A DNA stretch of 64,000 nucleotides. Source: Candidatus Muiribacterium halophilum. GTDB lineage: Bacteria > Muiribacteriota > Muiribacteriia > Muiribacteriales > Muiribacteriaceae. This document shows positions 24,672 through 33,620 of this stretch, one piece after another. Where the stretch lies: the NCBI GenBank assembly GCA_023228995.1, contig JALOAD010000005.1, positions 62,001 through 126,000 on the forward strand. Reading direction: 5' to 3'. The position numbers and the translations under genes are program-made. The notes under the pieces were generated by a model, which worked only from the letters and a program-made list of their open reading frames with translations, made no database searches and was not told where the DNA came from. Position 1 is the first letter of the stretch. Every line of letters begins with the position of its first letter.

Positions 24672-27182
24672 ATGAGCGATTATATAAATCAATTTTTTAT
24701 CGATATTGAAAGTGATGATCCTAAAGTTAGAAAAGATGCTTTAATTAAATATAGTAAAGATATTCTTTATTCTGTTCAAGCTATTGGAGATATTATTCTT
24801 GTAGAAGAAGATGATAAAGTTAAATATTATGCTACAAGAACGCTTGAAATGCTTTATAGCAAAGTAATTGAAATTAAAGAATCTTTGAGAATGGAAGGAA
24901 ACATTATATCTGATGAAAATCCTGAAGAAAAATATACTTTTGAAAACTTTTTAGATCTTATTAAAAGTGATAATGCTAAGATTAAAATTGAAAATATAAA
25001 AAAAGGTGTTTCTAAATTTAATCCAAAACTTATTCTTCCTTATCTTAAAGAAACTTTATTTTCTGAAAATGATACTTATGTAATTGCAACTCTTGTTAAA
25101 GCTATTGGTTATATTGGTTCTTTAAATGAAATTAATGTTCTTCTTAAATATCTTAAAGATAATGATCCTAGAATTAGAGCTAATACTATTGAAGGTTTGG
25201 AATTTATAAAAGAACCTGAAGTTTTTAAACATCTTGTTCCTATGCTTAAAGATAAAAACCCAAGAGTTATTGCTAATGCTGCCAAAGCTTTGCAAAAATT
25301 TGGTAAAGAAAATGTTCTTACACTTCTTGAAAAAATGCTTACTCTTCCTAAAAAAGAAATGAGAGATTCTGCTGTATTTGCTTTATCTAAGATTATTTCT
25401 GAACCATCTGCTTATATTCTTTTAAAACATTATGAATTTGAAAGTGATAGTGAATTGATTCAAAAAATTGAAAAAGCTATTGAAAACATGATACAAAAAG
25501 GTATTACTACAGTAAAAGCTGATTATGAAGAAAAGTCAAAAGTTAAAAAACTTGATAAAATTCATAAATTAAAAAACGAAGATATTCATAAAAAATCTAT
25601 TGATGAAATTAATGCAGTATTTAATTCTACAGATGAAAATTCTAATATTGATAATGAAGATGATAAAGATGAAATTATTCCTGAAATCCCTATTGATAGT
25701 AATATTGAAATTATTGCAGTTGAACCTGAGTTTGAAATTATTCATGAACCTGAACCTGAACCTGAAAATGAATTTGAAATTAAACCTGAATTATCTGATT
25801 CTGAATTATCTGATATGGATGATTTAATTGAGGATGATGTTGAAGTTGAAGATTTATTAGAGCAGGAAGATGTTGCTGTAAAAGTCGATGAAACTGATAG
25901 TGATAATTCTTTTAGTATGGCAGATGATGCTGGTTTTGATGAAATATTGAATAGTATTAAAGAAGATAGAGATGTTATTACAGAAAACATTGATATTAAA
26001 GATGATAAACCTATTAAAAAACAGTCTGATTTTTCAGATTTTGACTCTGATGAAATTTTATCTTTACTTGAAAAAAAAGATTTTGGTAGTGATGCTACTG
26101 TTATAGATGAAATTCCTGAAATCGCATCTACATCTGATGATAGTTCTGATGATATTATTGAGATTGATAATGATAATTCTTCCCTGGAATCTTTTGATGA
26201 CATTCTTGAACTTGTTGATGAAGTTCCTTCAGCTGAAATTGAACAGTTTAATGTTGATTTATCTGAGGATAATCCTCCCGTTGATGAAGTTCCTGAGGAT
26301 AATACTCCTATGACTGATAACTCTGAAGTTGACTTATCAGATATTGAGATTTCTTCTCCTCCTGACAATAGTGTTGATGAGGTTATTGAGATTTCTTCTC
26401 CTCCTGACGATAGTGTTGATGAAGTTATTGAAATCGATAATATTGATTCTTCTCTAGAATCTTTTGATGACATTCTTGAACTTGTTGATGAAGTTCCTGA
26501 GGATAATACTCCTATGACTGATAACTCTGAAATTGACTTATCAGACATTGAGATTTCTTCTCCTCCTGACAATAGTGTTGATGAGGTTATTGAAATCGAT
26601 AATATTGATTCTTCTCTAGAATCTTTTGATGACATTCTTGAACTTGTTGATGAAGTTCCTGAGGATAATACTCCTATGACTGATAACTCTGAAATTGACT
26701 TATCAGACATTGAGATTTCTTCTCCTCCTGACGATAGTGTTGATGAGGTTATTGAAATTTCTTCTGATAATATAGAAAATATTATTGAAATAGATGAAAC
26801 TGAATTAGAGAGTATTGATGATTTTAAAGATCTTATTATTGATGATGATTCTAATAATGATATTATTGAACAAGCTATTGAGATTCAACCTTTAAAAAAA
26901 GAAAATGACAATAATGTAATTGAGATTAATGATATTGAAATTGATGAGGATATTTCTAGTCTTATTGTAGAGGATATTCCTACTTTTGACAATAATGTAA
27001 ATCCTCCTTTGAATGTTAATGATGTTGAAATTGAAATTATTACCGATCAACATGATGAAATAATATCTGAAGAAATTAAATCAAAAAATATAGATATTGA
27101 TATTGAAAAAAATGATGATACTGTTAATAATCCTGAAAACACTTCTGACAAAAAAGATCCATTTGGAGATTTTGATTTATAA
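24672..27182 (+). CDS. HEAT-repeat protein with long acidic tandem-repeat tail
   Basis: An 836-residue cytoplasmic protein. Residues about 1-275 form HEAT/PBS-lyase-like repeats (LLKYLKDNDPRIRANTIEGL, MLKDKNPRVIANAAKALQKF), a scaffold for protein contacts. From about 300 to the end it is an acidic, low-complexity tail dominated by Asp, Glu, Ser, Ile and Val with many DEVIEI, DDILELVDEVPE and SDIEISSPPD motifs. Residues about 537-700 are a tandem repeat with a 54-residue unit. The C-terminus, DPFGDFDL, looks like a conserved end peptide. RBS GAGG lies 12 bases upstream of the ATG. The function is unknown; it may be a scaffold whose acidic motifs dock partners. Confidence 0.85.
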   Translation: MSDYINQFFIDIESDDPKVRKDALIKYSKDILYSVQAIGDIILVEEDDKVKYYATRTLEMLYSKVIEIKESLRMEGNIISDENPEEKYTFENFLDLIKSDNAKIKIENIKKGVSKFNPKLILPYLKETLFSENDTYVIATLVKAIGYIGSLNEINVLLKYLKDNDPRIRANTIEGLEFIKEPEVFKHLVPMLKDKNPRVIANAAKALQKFGKENVLTLLEKMLTLPKKEMRDSAVFALSKIISEPSAYILLKHYEFESDSELIQKIEKAIENMIQKGITTVKADYEEKSKVKKLDKIHKLKNEDIHKKSIDEINAVFNSTDENSNIDNEDDKDEIIPEIPIDSNIEIIAVEPEFEIIHEPEPEPENEFEIKPELSDSELSDMDDLIEDDVEVEDLLEQEDVAVKVDETDSDNSFSMADDAGFDEILNSIKEDRDVITENIDIKDDKPIKKQSDFSDFDSDEILSLLEKKDFGSDATVIDEIPEIASTSDDSSDDIIEIDNDNSSLESFDDILELVDEVPSAEIEQFNVDLSEDNPPVDEVPEDNTPMTDNSEVDLSDIEISSPPDNSVDEVIEISSPPDDSVDEVIEIDNIDSSLESFDDILELVDEVPEDNTPMTDNSEIDLSDIEISSPPDNSVDEVIEIDNIDSSLESFDDILELVDEVPEDNTPMTDNSEIDLSDIEISSPPDDSVDEVIEISSDNIENIIEIDETELESIDDFKDLIIDDDSNNDIIEQAIEIQPLKKENDNNVIEINDIEIDEDISSLIVEDIPTFDNNVNPPLNVNDVEIEIITDQHDEIISEEIKSKNIDIDIEKNDDTVNNPENTSDKKDPFGDFDL
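26280..26760 (+). repeat. In-frame 162-bp tandem repeat within the HEAT protein gene
   Basis: Three copies, at about 26280, 26487 and 26649. The last two starts are exactly 162 bases (54 codons) apart and nearly identical; the first copy carries an extra in-frame SSPPDDSVDEVIEI unit of about 45 bases. The near identity at DNA level points to recent duplication, so copy number may vary between strains. The repeat leaves a long open antisense frame that is an artefact of composition. Confidence 0.85.
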
Positions 27183-27303
27183 AATTAAAGAAGGTTGAGG
27201 GTTAAAAAAAGTTAAGGAGTTGAGGGTTGAAAATCGGTAAAAAGCTTTTAATATTTTCCCGAATCCCAAACCCCGAATCCCGATATTCTCTAGCCTTTAT
27301 TAT

Positions 27304-28155
27304 CTAAAAATATTTTCCTATTATTAACTCGAGTTTTTCTATGTTTTCTTTGCTAATAGCTTCTCTTTTAGTCTGAACAGCTCCTTTTGCAGCCGAATGT
27401 TCTGGATATTCAACAGTGTAATCAAGTGTAGGAAGAAGTTTTTCTAATACTTTTTTTGCATTTCCTACATTTTTATTCATTGTTGCAACTACTTGCTCAA
27501 CCGTAACATCTTCTTCATGCCAAACATCATAATCTGTGACAAGTGAAATGTTTGAGTAAGCTATTTCAGCTTCTCTAGCAAGTTTTGCTTCAGGTATTCC
27601 TGTCATTCCAATTATCTCAAAGCCAAAATGTCTATAAGAATGTGATTCAGCTCTAGTTGAAAAAGTTGGACCTTCTATACATACATAAGTTCCACCTTTA
27701 TGAACTTTTACTCCAACTTCAATCGCTGCTTCATATACTTTTTCTGAAAGTTTGTTTGAATAAGGATCAGCAACTGCTACATGACCTACAACTCCACCTT
27801 CAAAAAAAGTTCCTGGTCTGATTCCTTTTGTTCTATCATATATCTGATTTGGAATAAGAAATTCACCTGGTTTGATTCCTTCTTTAAGTGAACCTACTGC
27901 TGTAACCGCAATTATGAATTTTACTCCTAGTTTTTTTAAAGCGTAAATATTCGCTTTATAATTTACTTCACTTGGATTAAAAGAATGCATTCTTCCATGT
28001 CTTGGAAGAAAAGCTATTTCTCTATCTCCCATTGTACCAACTATTATATTGTCTGAAGGGTCTCCATAAGGAGTTGTTACCTTTTCTTCTCTAATGTTTT
28101 TCATACCATCTAACTGATAAAGTCCACTTCCACCAATAACACCTATAACCGGCAT
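27304..28155 (-). CDS. mtnP: S-methyl-5'-thioadenosine phosphorylase
   Basis: Cleaves methylthioadenosine with phosphate to adenine and 5-methylthioribose 1-phosphate in methionine salvage. It is 283 residues, the MTAP/PNP family 2 length. Seen motifs: GVIGGSGLYQLDG at the N-terminus (phosphate loop), FLPRHGRMHSFNPSEVNY, the conserved ICIEGPTFSTRAES-type segment and IIGMTGIPEAKLAREAEI, then LVTDYDVW. The residues EGPTFSTR and MTGIPEA favour MTA phosphorylase over purine nucleoside phosphorylase. RBS AGGAGG lies before the ATG. Single gene, 37 bases downstream of a secretin-like gene. Confidence 0.93.
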   Translation of the reverse strand: MPVIGVIGGSGLYQLDGMKNIREEKVTTPYGDPSDNIIVGTMGDREIAFLPRHGRMHSFNPSEVNYKANIYALKKLGVKFIIAVTAVGSLKEGIKPGEFLIPNQIYDRTKGIRPGTFFEGGVVGHVAVADPYSNKLSEKVYEAAIEVGVKVHKGGTYVCIEGPTFSTRAESHSYRHFGFEIIGMTGIPEAKLAREAEIAYSNISLVTDYDVWHEEDVTVEQVVATMNKNVGNAKKVLEKLLPTLDYTVEYPEHSAAKGAVQTKREAISKENIEKLELIIGKYF

Positions 28156-28192
28156 AAATCCTCCTGATTATTATTTTTTCTGATTAATAACT

Positions 28193-28879
28193 TTATTTAA
28201 CAGAAAGCATATTATAGCCTATCTTTAACTTACAATCAATAATTCTATTTCCTAAAATTATATTTTCAAAAAATTTAATATCTCCAACAAAAAACTCTTC
28301 TGAAATTGATTTTCTTTTTTGATCAATTACAGGAATCGTGCCTGATTTCCACCCCATAAGATAAGTATATTCTATATCAAGTTTTACAAATACTTTTTGA
28401 AGAGAAAGTTTTTCAAACCATATTGTAAACTTTGGACCAAGCATTTCTACATTATAATTTTCTTTTTCGCCTTGTTTTGTTAAATATATTAATGGATGAG
28501 TTTTATCAATTACAATTTCTTCACCTGTAAATATTTCAATTTCTTTAGAAAATTGTTCATAATCTCTTACATTCACTTCTATGAAAACTGGATGTTTTTC
28601 TCCAAGATTTGATTTTTTACCTTTTGAAATATCTCTTTTTCTAATATTAGATTCAATAAAATCAAGTCTATCCTGATTTTCATTAATAATAATCAGATTT
28701 CTAAAACTATCTGTAGAATAAGTTCCTTTCATTGATAAGTTTTTTTGAATAAATTCAACATAATCTGAAGGTTTTGACCACATTAGCTCAATTATAGCAA
28801 TAGAAGTATTGTCTGAGTAAGAAAATACTATTAAGAAAATTATTAGAATACAAAAAGTTAATTTATTTTTATTTATCAT
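28193..28879 (-). CDS. Exported protein resembling a secretin N-domain
   Basis: A 228-residue protein with an N-terminal hydrophobic signal (KLTFCILIIFLIVFSYS). Residues about 40-80 (VEFIQKNLSMKGTYSTD..RNLIIINENQDRLDFIESNI) read like a NolW/secretin N-domain, in which a strand, a DxxxNxLxI-type segment and a helix follow in order. No secretin pore domain follows; instead there is a further beta-rich region of about 120 residues. It starts 24 bases after the pilin-like/PD40 gene on the same strand, so the pair may belong to a type II/IV-like assembly. The resemblance is moderate, seen by eye only. Confidence 0.55.
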   Translation of the reverse strand: MINKNKLTFCILIIFLIVFSYSDNTSIAIIELMWSKPSDYVEFIQKNLSMKGTYSTDSFRNLIIINENQDRLDFIESNIRKRDISKGKKSNLGEKHPVFIEVNVRDYEQFSKEIEIFTGEEIVIDKTHPLIYLTKQGEKENYNVEMLGPKFTIWFEKLSLQKVFVKLDIEYTYLMGWKSGTIPVIDQKRKSISEEFFVGDIKFFENIILGNRIIDCKLKIGYNMLSVK

Positions 28880-28903
28880 TTCAAAACTTGATCAAGCTCT
28901 TTT

Positions 28904-30649
28904 TTAAAAAAGAGAATTTCCTTTTTTTTCTTTTCTAAGGATAAAAGGTTTTATATCGTCATTATATGTATCGGTTAAACGCATAGTATTACCACTCGAT
29001 ATTTCAGTAATATAAATATTTCTAGCTTTTTCAAAACCAGCTGAAAATAATATAAGATTATCATCATCAAACCATGTCATCTTTTCATAATAATCCCAAC
29101 CTGAATTTCTTTTTTCGCCAAAATCTGAGAGTTTTTTTACATTTTTACCATCTGCATCCATAACATAAAGTTCAAAATATCCTTTAAGATCTGCTCCAGC
29201 AAAAAGAATTTTATCATTTTTATTTGACCAGTTTGGATAATATTCACTTAAATCTCTTGAGTTTGATATATTTGTGGTTTTTTTAGAATCTGTTTCCCAT
29301 ATAAAAATATCTCTCTGTGACATTCCATTGCTATTTTTTTCAGTTTTATAAGAAGAATATGCTATAGTATTTCTTGTTGGAGCCCAGTCAGGTGAATCTT
29401 CTCTTACAACAGATTTTACAACGCTTTCATGCGAAGTTCCGTCTACATTAACAATATTAATATCTAAATTTATTTCATTACCTGTCGTATATACAAATTT
29501 TCTGCCATTAGGCGAAAAATCGCAAGGAAAATCATCTACTGTATTTTGAGTTATTTTTAAAAGTTCATTACCATCTTGATTTACACCATATATCTCAAAT
29601 CCTCTAGTCATCTTCATAGCTGAAAAAATGAATTTTTTAGATATAGGCGAATAAATAAAATTAAACATCCTATAACCTCGATTATCAAAAATCTGTTTTT
29701 TAGTTTTTGTATTGTCGTTATATAAAATAATTTTATCATCATTTATAAAATAATATTCTCCTAGATTTTCACCTATCCAATAATCACCAAATCCAAGTCC
29801 TGTTGCAACCGTTTGCATATTATCACCATTTAAAAGACAAGTATGTACAGAAGCTTGGTTTTTTTCAGTTGAGTAAGATAAAAAAGATATTGTAACTTTA
29901 TCATCTAATAATTTTTTTAATCTTAAATTAAAGTATTTTCTAGCTTTTAAATATTTTAGAGTTTTATTTATCTTTGAATTATCTTTGTTTTTTGAAATAT
30001 AAAATTCAATATATTTTTCTGCATTTTCATAATCATTTATCATTATATAAGTATTTATAAGCGATTCATAATATTTTAATTCATCAGGATTATTTTTTAT
30101 TGATTTTTTAAAACTTCCAATAGCTTCAAAATATTTTTTATCCCGTAAAAAGTCCATTCCTTCAATATAAAATCTTTCTTCTTCTGAAGTGTAACTTATA
30201 TCTTTATTTAAAAGTTTATTAAGTTTTTTAGATTCATCCGATACAAATGGAATTTTGTTTGTAACTAGGATTTTATCCTCAGGAAAAGGAATTATATCTT
30301 TTTTATTTAAAGGTATTCTATCTCCAAATCCATGTAAATTACAAAAAACTTTACCTTCTTTTGTAATAAACATTTCTCCGCCAAGTTTACATTCAGGTTT
30401 TTCAGCATTTGGAGATAAATAATCTTTTAATCTTTTATAAGTTTCAGCATTAACAGGTCCTTGAACTAAAAGCCCATTATCTTCAATACTAAATATAGAA
30501 TATGCTTTTTCCAAATCATTTCTGCTTTTATTACATACATAAAGAAAAACATCTGTTCCTTGTGTATAAAAATAATATATTCCATATCCACCGAAAACTA
30601 CAACTAATATCAATAAAAAAACCAATACAGCACTCATTCCTTTTTTCAT
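28904..30649 (-). CDS. Pilin-like N-terminus fused to TPR and TolB-type PD40 beta-propeller
   Basis: A 581-residue protein. It begins KKGMSAVLVFLLILVVVFGGYGIYYFY, a single long hydrophobic helix. Residues about 85-115 carry a C-x-x-GG-x(9)-G-x-V-x-C-x-x-HG pattern (CKLGGEMF...GKVFCNLHG), which is characteristic of certain type IV pilin-like proteins. About 160-235 contain TPR-like helices (AIGSFKKSIKNNPDELKYYE). The C-terminal 330 residues contain PD40/TolB propeller repeats (DDFPCDFSPNGRKFVY, REDSPDWAPTRNTIAY, EYYPNWSNKNDKILFAG). It is probably anchored by the helix with its propeller in the periplasm. The function is unknown; the combination is unusual. Confidence 0.75.
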   Translation of the reverse strand: MKKGMSAVLVFLLILVVVFGGYGIYYFYTQGTDVFLYVCNKSRNDLEKAYSIFSIEDNGLLVQGPVNAETYKRLKDYLSPNAEKPECKLGGEMFITKEGKVFCNLHGFGDRIPLNKKDIIPFPEDKILVTNKIPFVSDESKKLNKLLNKDISYTSEEERFYIEGMDFLRDKKYFEAIGSFKKSIKNNPDELKYYESLINTYIMINDYENAEKYIEFYISKNKDNSKINKTLKYLKARKYFNLRLKKLLDDKVTISFLSYSTEKNQASVHTCLLNGDNMQTVATGLGFGDYWIGENLGEYYFINDDKIILYNDNTKTKKQIFDNRGYRMFNFIYSPISKKFIFSAMKMTRGFEIYGVNQDGNELLKITQNTVDDFPCDFSPNGRKFVYTTGNEINLDINIVNVDGTSHESVVKSVVREDSPDWAPTRNTIAYSSYKTEKNSNGMSQRDIFIWETDSKKTTNISNSRDLSEYYPNWSNKNDKILFAGADLKGYFELYVMDADGKNVKKLSDFGEKRNSGWDYYEKMTWFDDDNLILFSAGFEKARNIYITEISSGNTMRLTDTYNDDIKPFILRKEKKGNSLF

Positions 30650-30751
30650 AATAAAACTCCTAGTCTTATAAAAAAATTATTATTAACATTATCAAACCCA
30701 CTAATTAAACCTCAGAGAATTCAATTCATTATATCAGAATTATCGGAAAAT

Positions 30752-30779
30752 AAAAAACCCTTCTTAAGAAGGGTTTTTT
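30752..30779 (-). terminator. Bidirectional terminator after rplY
   Basis: Perfect 28-base palindrome: AAAAAACCCTTCTT followed by its exact reverse complement, ending in TTTTTT. It lies 27 bases after the L25 stop and closes the long nrd-kinase-L25 transcription unit before the pilin-like gene. Confidence 0.9.
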
Positions 30780-30806
30780 ATTGAGTTTTATTAAATATTA
30801 TAATGT

Positions 30807-31409
30807 TTATTCTTCAGTAGTTGGAACTTCTTCAGTTTCTTCTGTTTCTTCAGTAGCTTCAACTGCTGCTCTTGGAAGAGTTATACTACATATTGTATTG
30901 TCAATATCACCAATTATTCTGATATTTTCATTTAAACCAATATCTTTTACACGAACTGATTCATGAAGTTCTAAATTAGCAACATCTATTTCTATTTTTT
31001 CAGGAATATCTTTAACTAAACATGCAACATTAAGCTCATGCATATTTCTAACCAGTATACCACCTTTTTTTTCAGCAACATCAACATTAAGGAAAATAAA
31101 TGGTATTGCAATATTTACCATTTCACCTTTATGAATTTCCTGAAAATCAACATGAGTAATTATGTTTTTCCAAATTTTTTCTTGTCTTTCTTTAATAATA
31201 ACAGTTTTTTCTTCACCATCTAAATTAATTGTAAGAACTGGTTTTCCTTTACTTGCTTTAATAAATTTAAAAAATTCATTTTCTTTAAATTGAATATTAA
31301 TATTTTCTAATTTATTTCCATATACAACACCAGGAACATCTTTTATAGCTCTAATTTTTTTTGCGTGTTCTTTTCCGCTTTTTTCTCTTCTTTTACATTC
31401 GAGTATCAT
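30807..31409 (-). CDS. rplY: 50S ribosomal protein L25/Ctc
   Basis: Binds 5S rRNA in the large subunit. At 200 residues it is the long, CTC form: N-terminal 5S-binding L25 domain (residues about 1-90, with VPGVVYG and THVDFQEI) and a C-terminal TL5/CTC beta domain (about 95-185). A short acidic tail rich in Glu and Thr (TEETEETEEVP) follows. An AAGGAG ribosome site precedes the ATG. It is 135 bases downstream of a sensor kinase gene, so it may have its own promoter. Confidence 0.95.
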   Translation of the reverse strand: MILECKRREKSGKEHAKKIRAIKDVPGVVYGNKLENINIQFKENEFFKFIKASKGKPVLTINLDGEEKTVIIKERQEKIWKNIITHVDFQEIHKGEMVNIAIPFIFLNVDVAEKKGGILVRNMHELNVACLVKDIPEKIEIDVANLELHESVRVKDIGLNENIRIIGDIDNTICSITLPRAAVEATEETEETEEVPTTEE

Positions 31410-31544
31410 GTTAAACTCCTTTTCTATAGTAATTTAATTTCCACAAAATTGTTTTAATTTAAGTAGGATATATATTACAACAATGTATTTTATTTGTCAA
31501 TTCTTAATAAACAAGCGGTTTTAACCTTAAAACATATATTTAAA

Positions 31545-33620
31545 CTAATTACCAGTTACCGGAATTGTAAAAACAAATCTACTTCCTAGATCAGAAGTCC
31601 AGTCAACATCAATTTTTGCATTATATTCAGAAGCAATAACAGATGCAACTGCAAGTCCTAATCCATTTCCTTCAATATTATGCCAAATATCATCTTTTTC
31701 TGCAAACTCACCTTTTTTTGAATAAAATGGTAAAAAAATATTTTTTAAATCTTTTTCACTAATTCCCCTCCCATTATCTTCTACATAAATACTTATTAGA
31801 TCTTTATTATATTCAAGCGATATCTTTATCTTAGGATTTTCATTTTCCATTACAGCATGTTCAGCATTCTGTAATAAAATCAAAAGAATTTTTCTTAAAT
31901 CACCTGGAAACATTTTTAAAAATTTGTTTTTAACAATACATATTTCAACATCAATATTTTTATTACTATTTTTACTTTTAAATAAAATTAATATTTCTTC
32001 TACAAAACTTTTTACTTCAATTATTTCCTTAATTATATTATCTTTTTGTGAAAAACCAAGAAGAATTTTTGAATGTTCTAAACCTTTTATGGTTGCTGTT
32101 TTTATTTTTGAATAAAACTCTTTATTATTATCTTTGTTTTTTTCGAGAATTTCAGTTTTTTTAACAATTTCTTTGTATGTATTATGAAATTCATGAGCTA
32201 ATGAAGATAATACTCTATTTGATAATATTTTCTTCTTTGAATTAACAAGAAGTTTTTCTTTAAAACTTATTTTATTCATATCAGTAACAACAGAAACAAC
32301 AAAATTATGATTTAAAAATTCAAATAAATAACCTGATAACTCCACAGGAAAAATTGTTTTATCTTTTTTACAATGATTTATATATAAAGTCTCAAGAGGT
32401 CCTTTTTTAAATTCTGCTTTTTTTGTAAAAACAAAATCATCTTCTTTTGATTGTGATAAATCATAAATATTAATTTTTTCCAACTCTTTTTTTGAATAAC
32501 CATATAATTTTCTAAAAGCCTTATTTGTCTTTATAATCTTTCCTGAATCAATTGAAAACATAACTATACATTCTTTTCTATATTCAAATATTTTCTTATA
32601 TTTTTCTTCCGAAAAATTATCTGCTACATTATTAAATTCAAATTTCTTTTCATTCTCAGAAATTATAAGTGGTATTTTTTTAAATATATATGCAAACCCA
32701 TAATTAAGATTACCAAATGAAAGCTTTTTTATATCAACTTTGAAATTGAAATATTTATTTTCCGAGACAAAAATATTATGTTTAATATCAGCATTATCAA
32801 AAAGTTTTCTTATATCAAAACCTTTTTTTATTTTAGAAGAAACATTATTTGTATTGAAATTTACAATTTTATAATCATTGTTACAAATAACAATCGAATC
32901 ATCAATTTTTTGTGCTAATAAATTTGAATATTCAAAATCATTGTTTAAAACCTGCTTTTTCATTTTCACTGCAATATAAAGTATTATAGAAAATATTGAA
33001 GCATACAAATTTCCACTTATTGATAAATTATTATAAAATAATGAAGGTAATATTACATCAAAGTATATTATCAATATATAAGCCAAAGTTGTTGTTGAAA
33101 GTATTAATATTTCAGGAATACTATTTTTTATTTTATTTTTGAAAATATACTCTATTAAAAATACAAAACTTATTATTACAGGAATTCCACTATTTAGCAT
33201 TGCTATTTTAAAAAAATCTTCTGAATATAATGCACTAATACCAAAATATTGAATTAAATATCCATCTAAAAATGCTATATTTGTAAAATTAATAATAAAA
33301 AAACCTAAACTACTTAAAAAAGTTGAAAACCAAAAAAGCAAGTTTTTTTTCATTCTCAAAAATGAATAAATAAAATTTAAAAAAAGAATTCCGACTAAAG
33401 ACCAGCTTAATCTATTAAAAACAAGTATAATATCTGCAAATTTCACACTTAAAACAGAAATTCTTAAAAGTCCAAAAAATACCCAAGCTGTAATACTTAC
33501 ATTTAAAAAAAAATAAGCAAAATAAGAAGATGAGTTGTTTTTATTAAGAATCATCTTAAAAATTATAAACATACAAAACATAAAACTCATACTTAATAAA
33601 ATTCTATAAATAAATATCAT
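31545..33620 (-). CDS. Membrane sensor histidine kinase (7TM, PAS, HisKA, HATPase)
   Basis: A 691-residue sensor kinase. Residues about 1-215 form a seven-helix membrane sensor; a PAS-like fold follows (about 235-310), then a clearer PAS domain (about 345-455, GKIIKTNKAFRKLYGYSKKE). The dimerisation helix carries the likely phosphoacceptor in SLAHEFHNTYKEI. The ATPase domain is complete: N box LLQNAEHAV, G1 DNGRGI, F box FLPFYSKK and G2 GNGLGLAVA. No receiver domain or adjacent response regulator is present. It overlaps the related upstream gene by 4 bases, so the two are coupled and may work as a pair. Confidence 0.9.
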   Translation of the reverse strand: MIFIYRILLSMSFMFCMFIIFKMILNKNNSSSYFAYFFLNVSITAWVFFGLLRISVLSVKFADIILVFNRLSWSLVGILFLNFIYSFLRMKKNLLFWFSTFLSSLGFFIINFTNIAFLDGYLIQYFGISALYSEDFFKIAMLNSGIPVIISFVFLIEYIFKNKIKNSIPEILILSTTTLAYILIIYFDVILPSLFYNNLSISGNLYASIFSIILYIAVKMKKQVLNNDFEYSNLLAQKIDDSIVICNNDYKIVNFNTNNVSSKIKKGFDIRKLFDNADIKHNIFVSENKYFNFKVDIKKLSFGNLNYGFAYIFKKIPLIISENEKKFEFNNVADNFSEEKYKKIFEYRKECIVMFSIDSGKIIKTNKAFRKLYGYSKKELEKINIYDLSQSKEDDFVFTKKAEFKKGPLETLYINHCKKDKTIFPVELSGYLFEFLNHNFVVSVVTDMNKISFKEKLLVNSKKKILSNRVLSSLAHEFHNTYKEIVKKTEILEKNKDNNKEFYSKIKTATIKGLEHSKILLGFSQKDNIIKEIIEVKSFVEEILILFKSKNSNKNIDVEICIVKNKFLKMFPGDLRKILLILLQNAEHAVMENENPKIKISLEYNKDLISIYVEDNGRGISEKDLKNIFLPFYSKKGEFAEKDDIWHNIEGNGLGLAVASVIASEYNAKIDVDWTSDLGSRFVFTIPVTGN

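Noticed and set aside
25742-26710. A 322-codon open frame on the minus strand, serine/isoleucine-rich
   Set aside because: It is antisense to the acidic repeat tail of the HEAT protein. Asp/Glu/Ser codons such as GAT, GAA and TCT give open antisense frames, and the composition is repetitive with no ribosome site.
26280-26760. CRISPR-like array
   Set aside because: The repeats are long, in frame, contiguous and protein-coding, with no spacers. No CRISPR array or cas gene is seen anywhere in the window.
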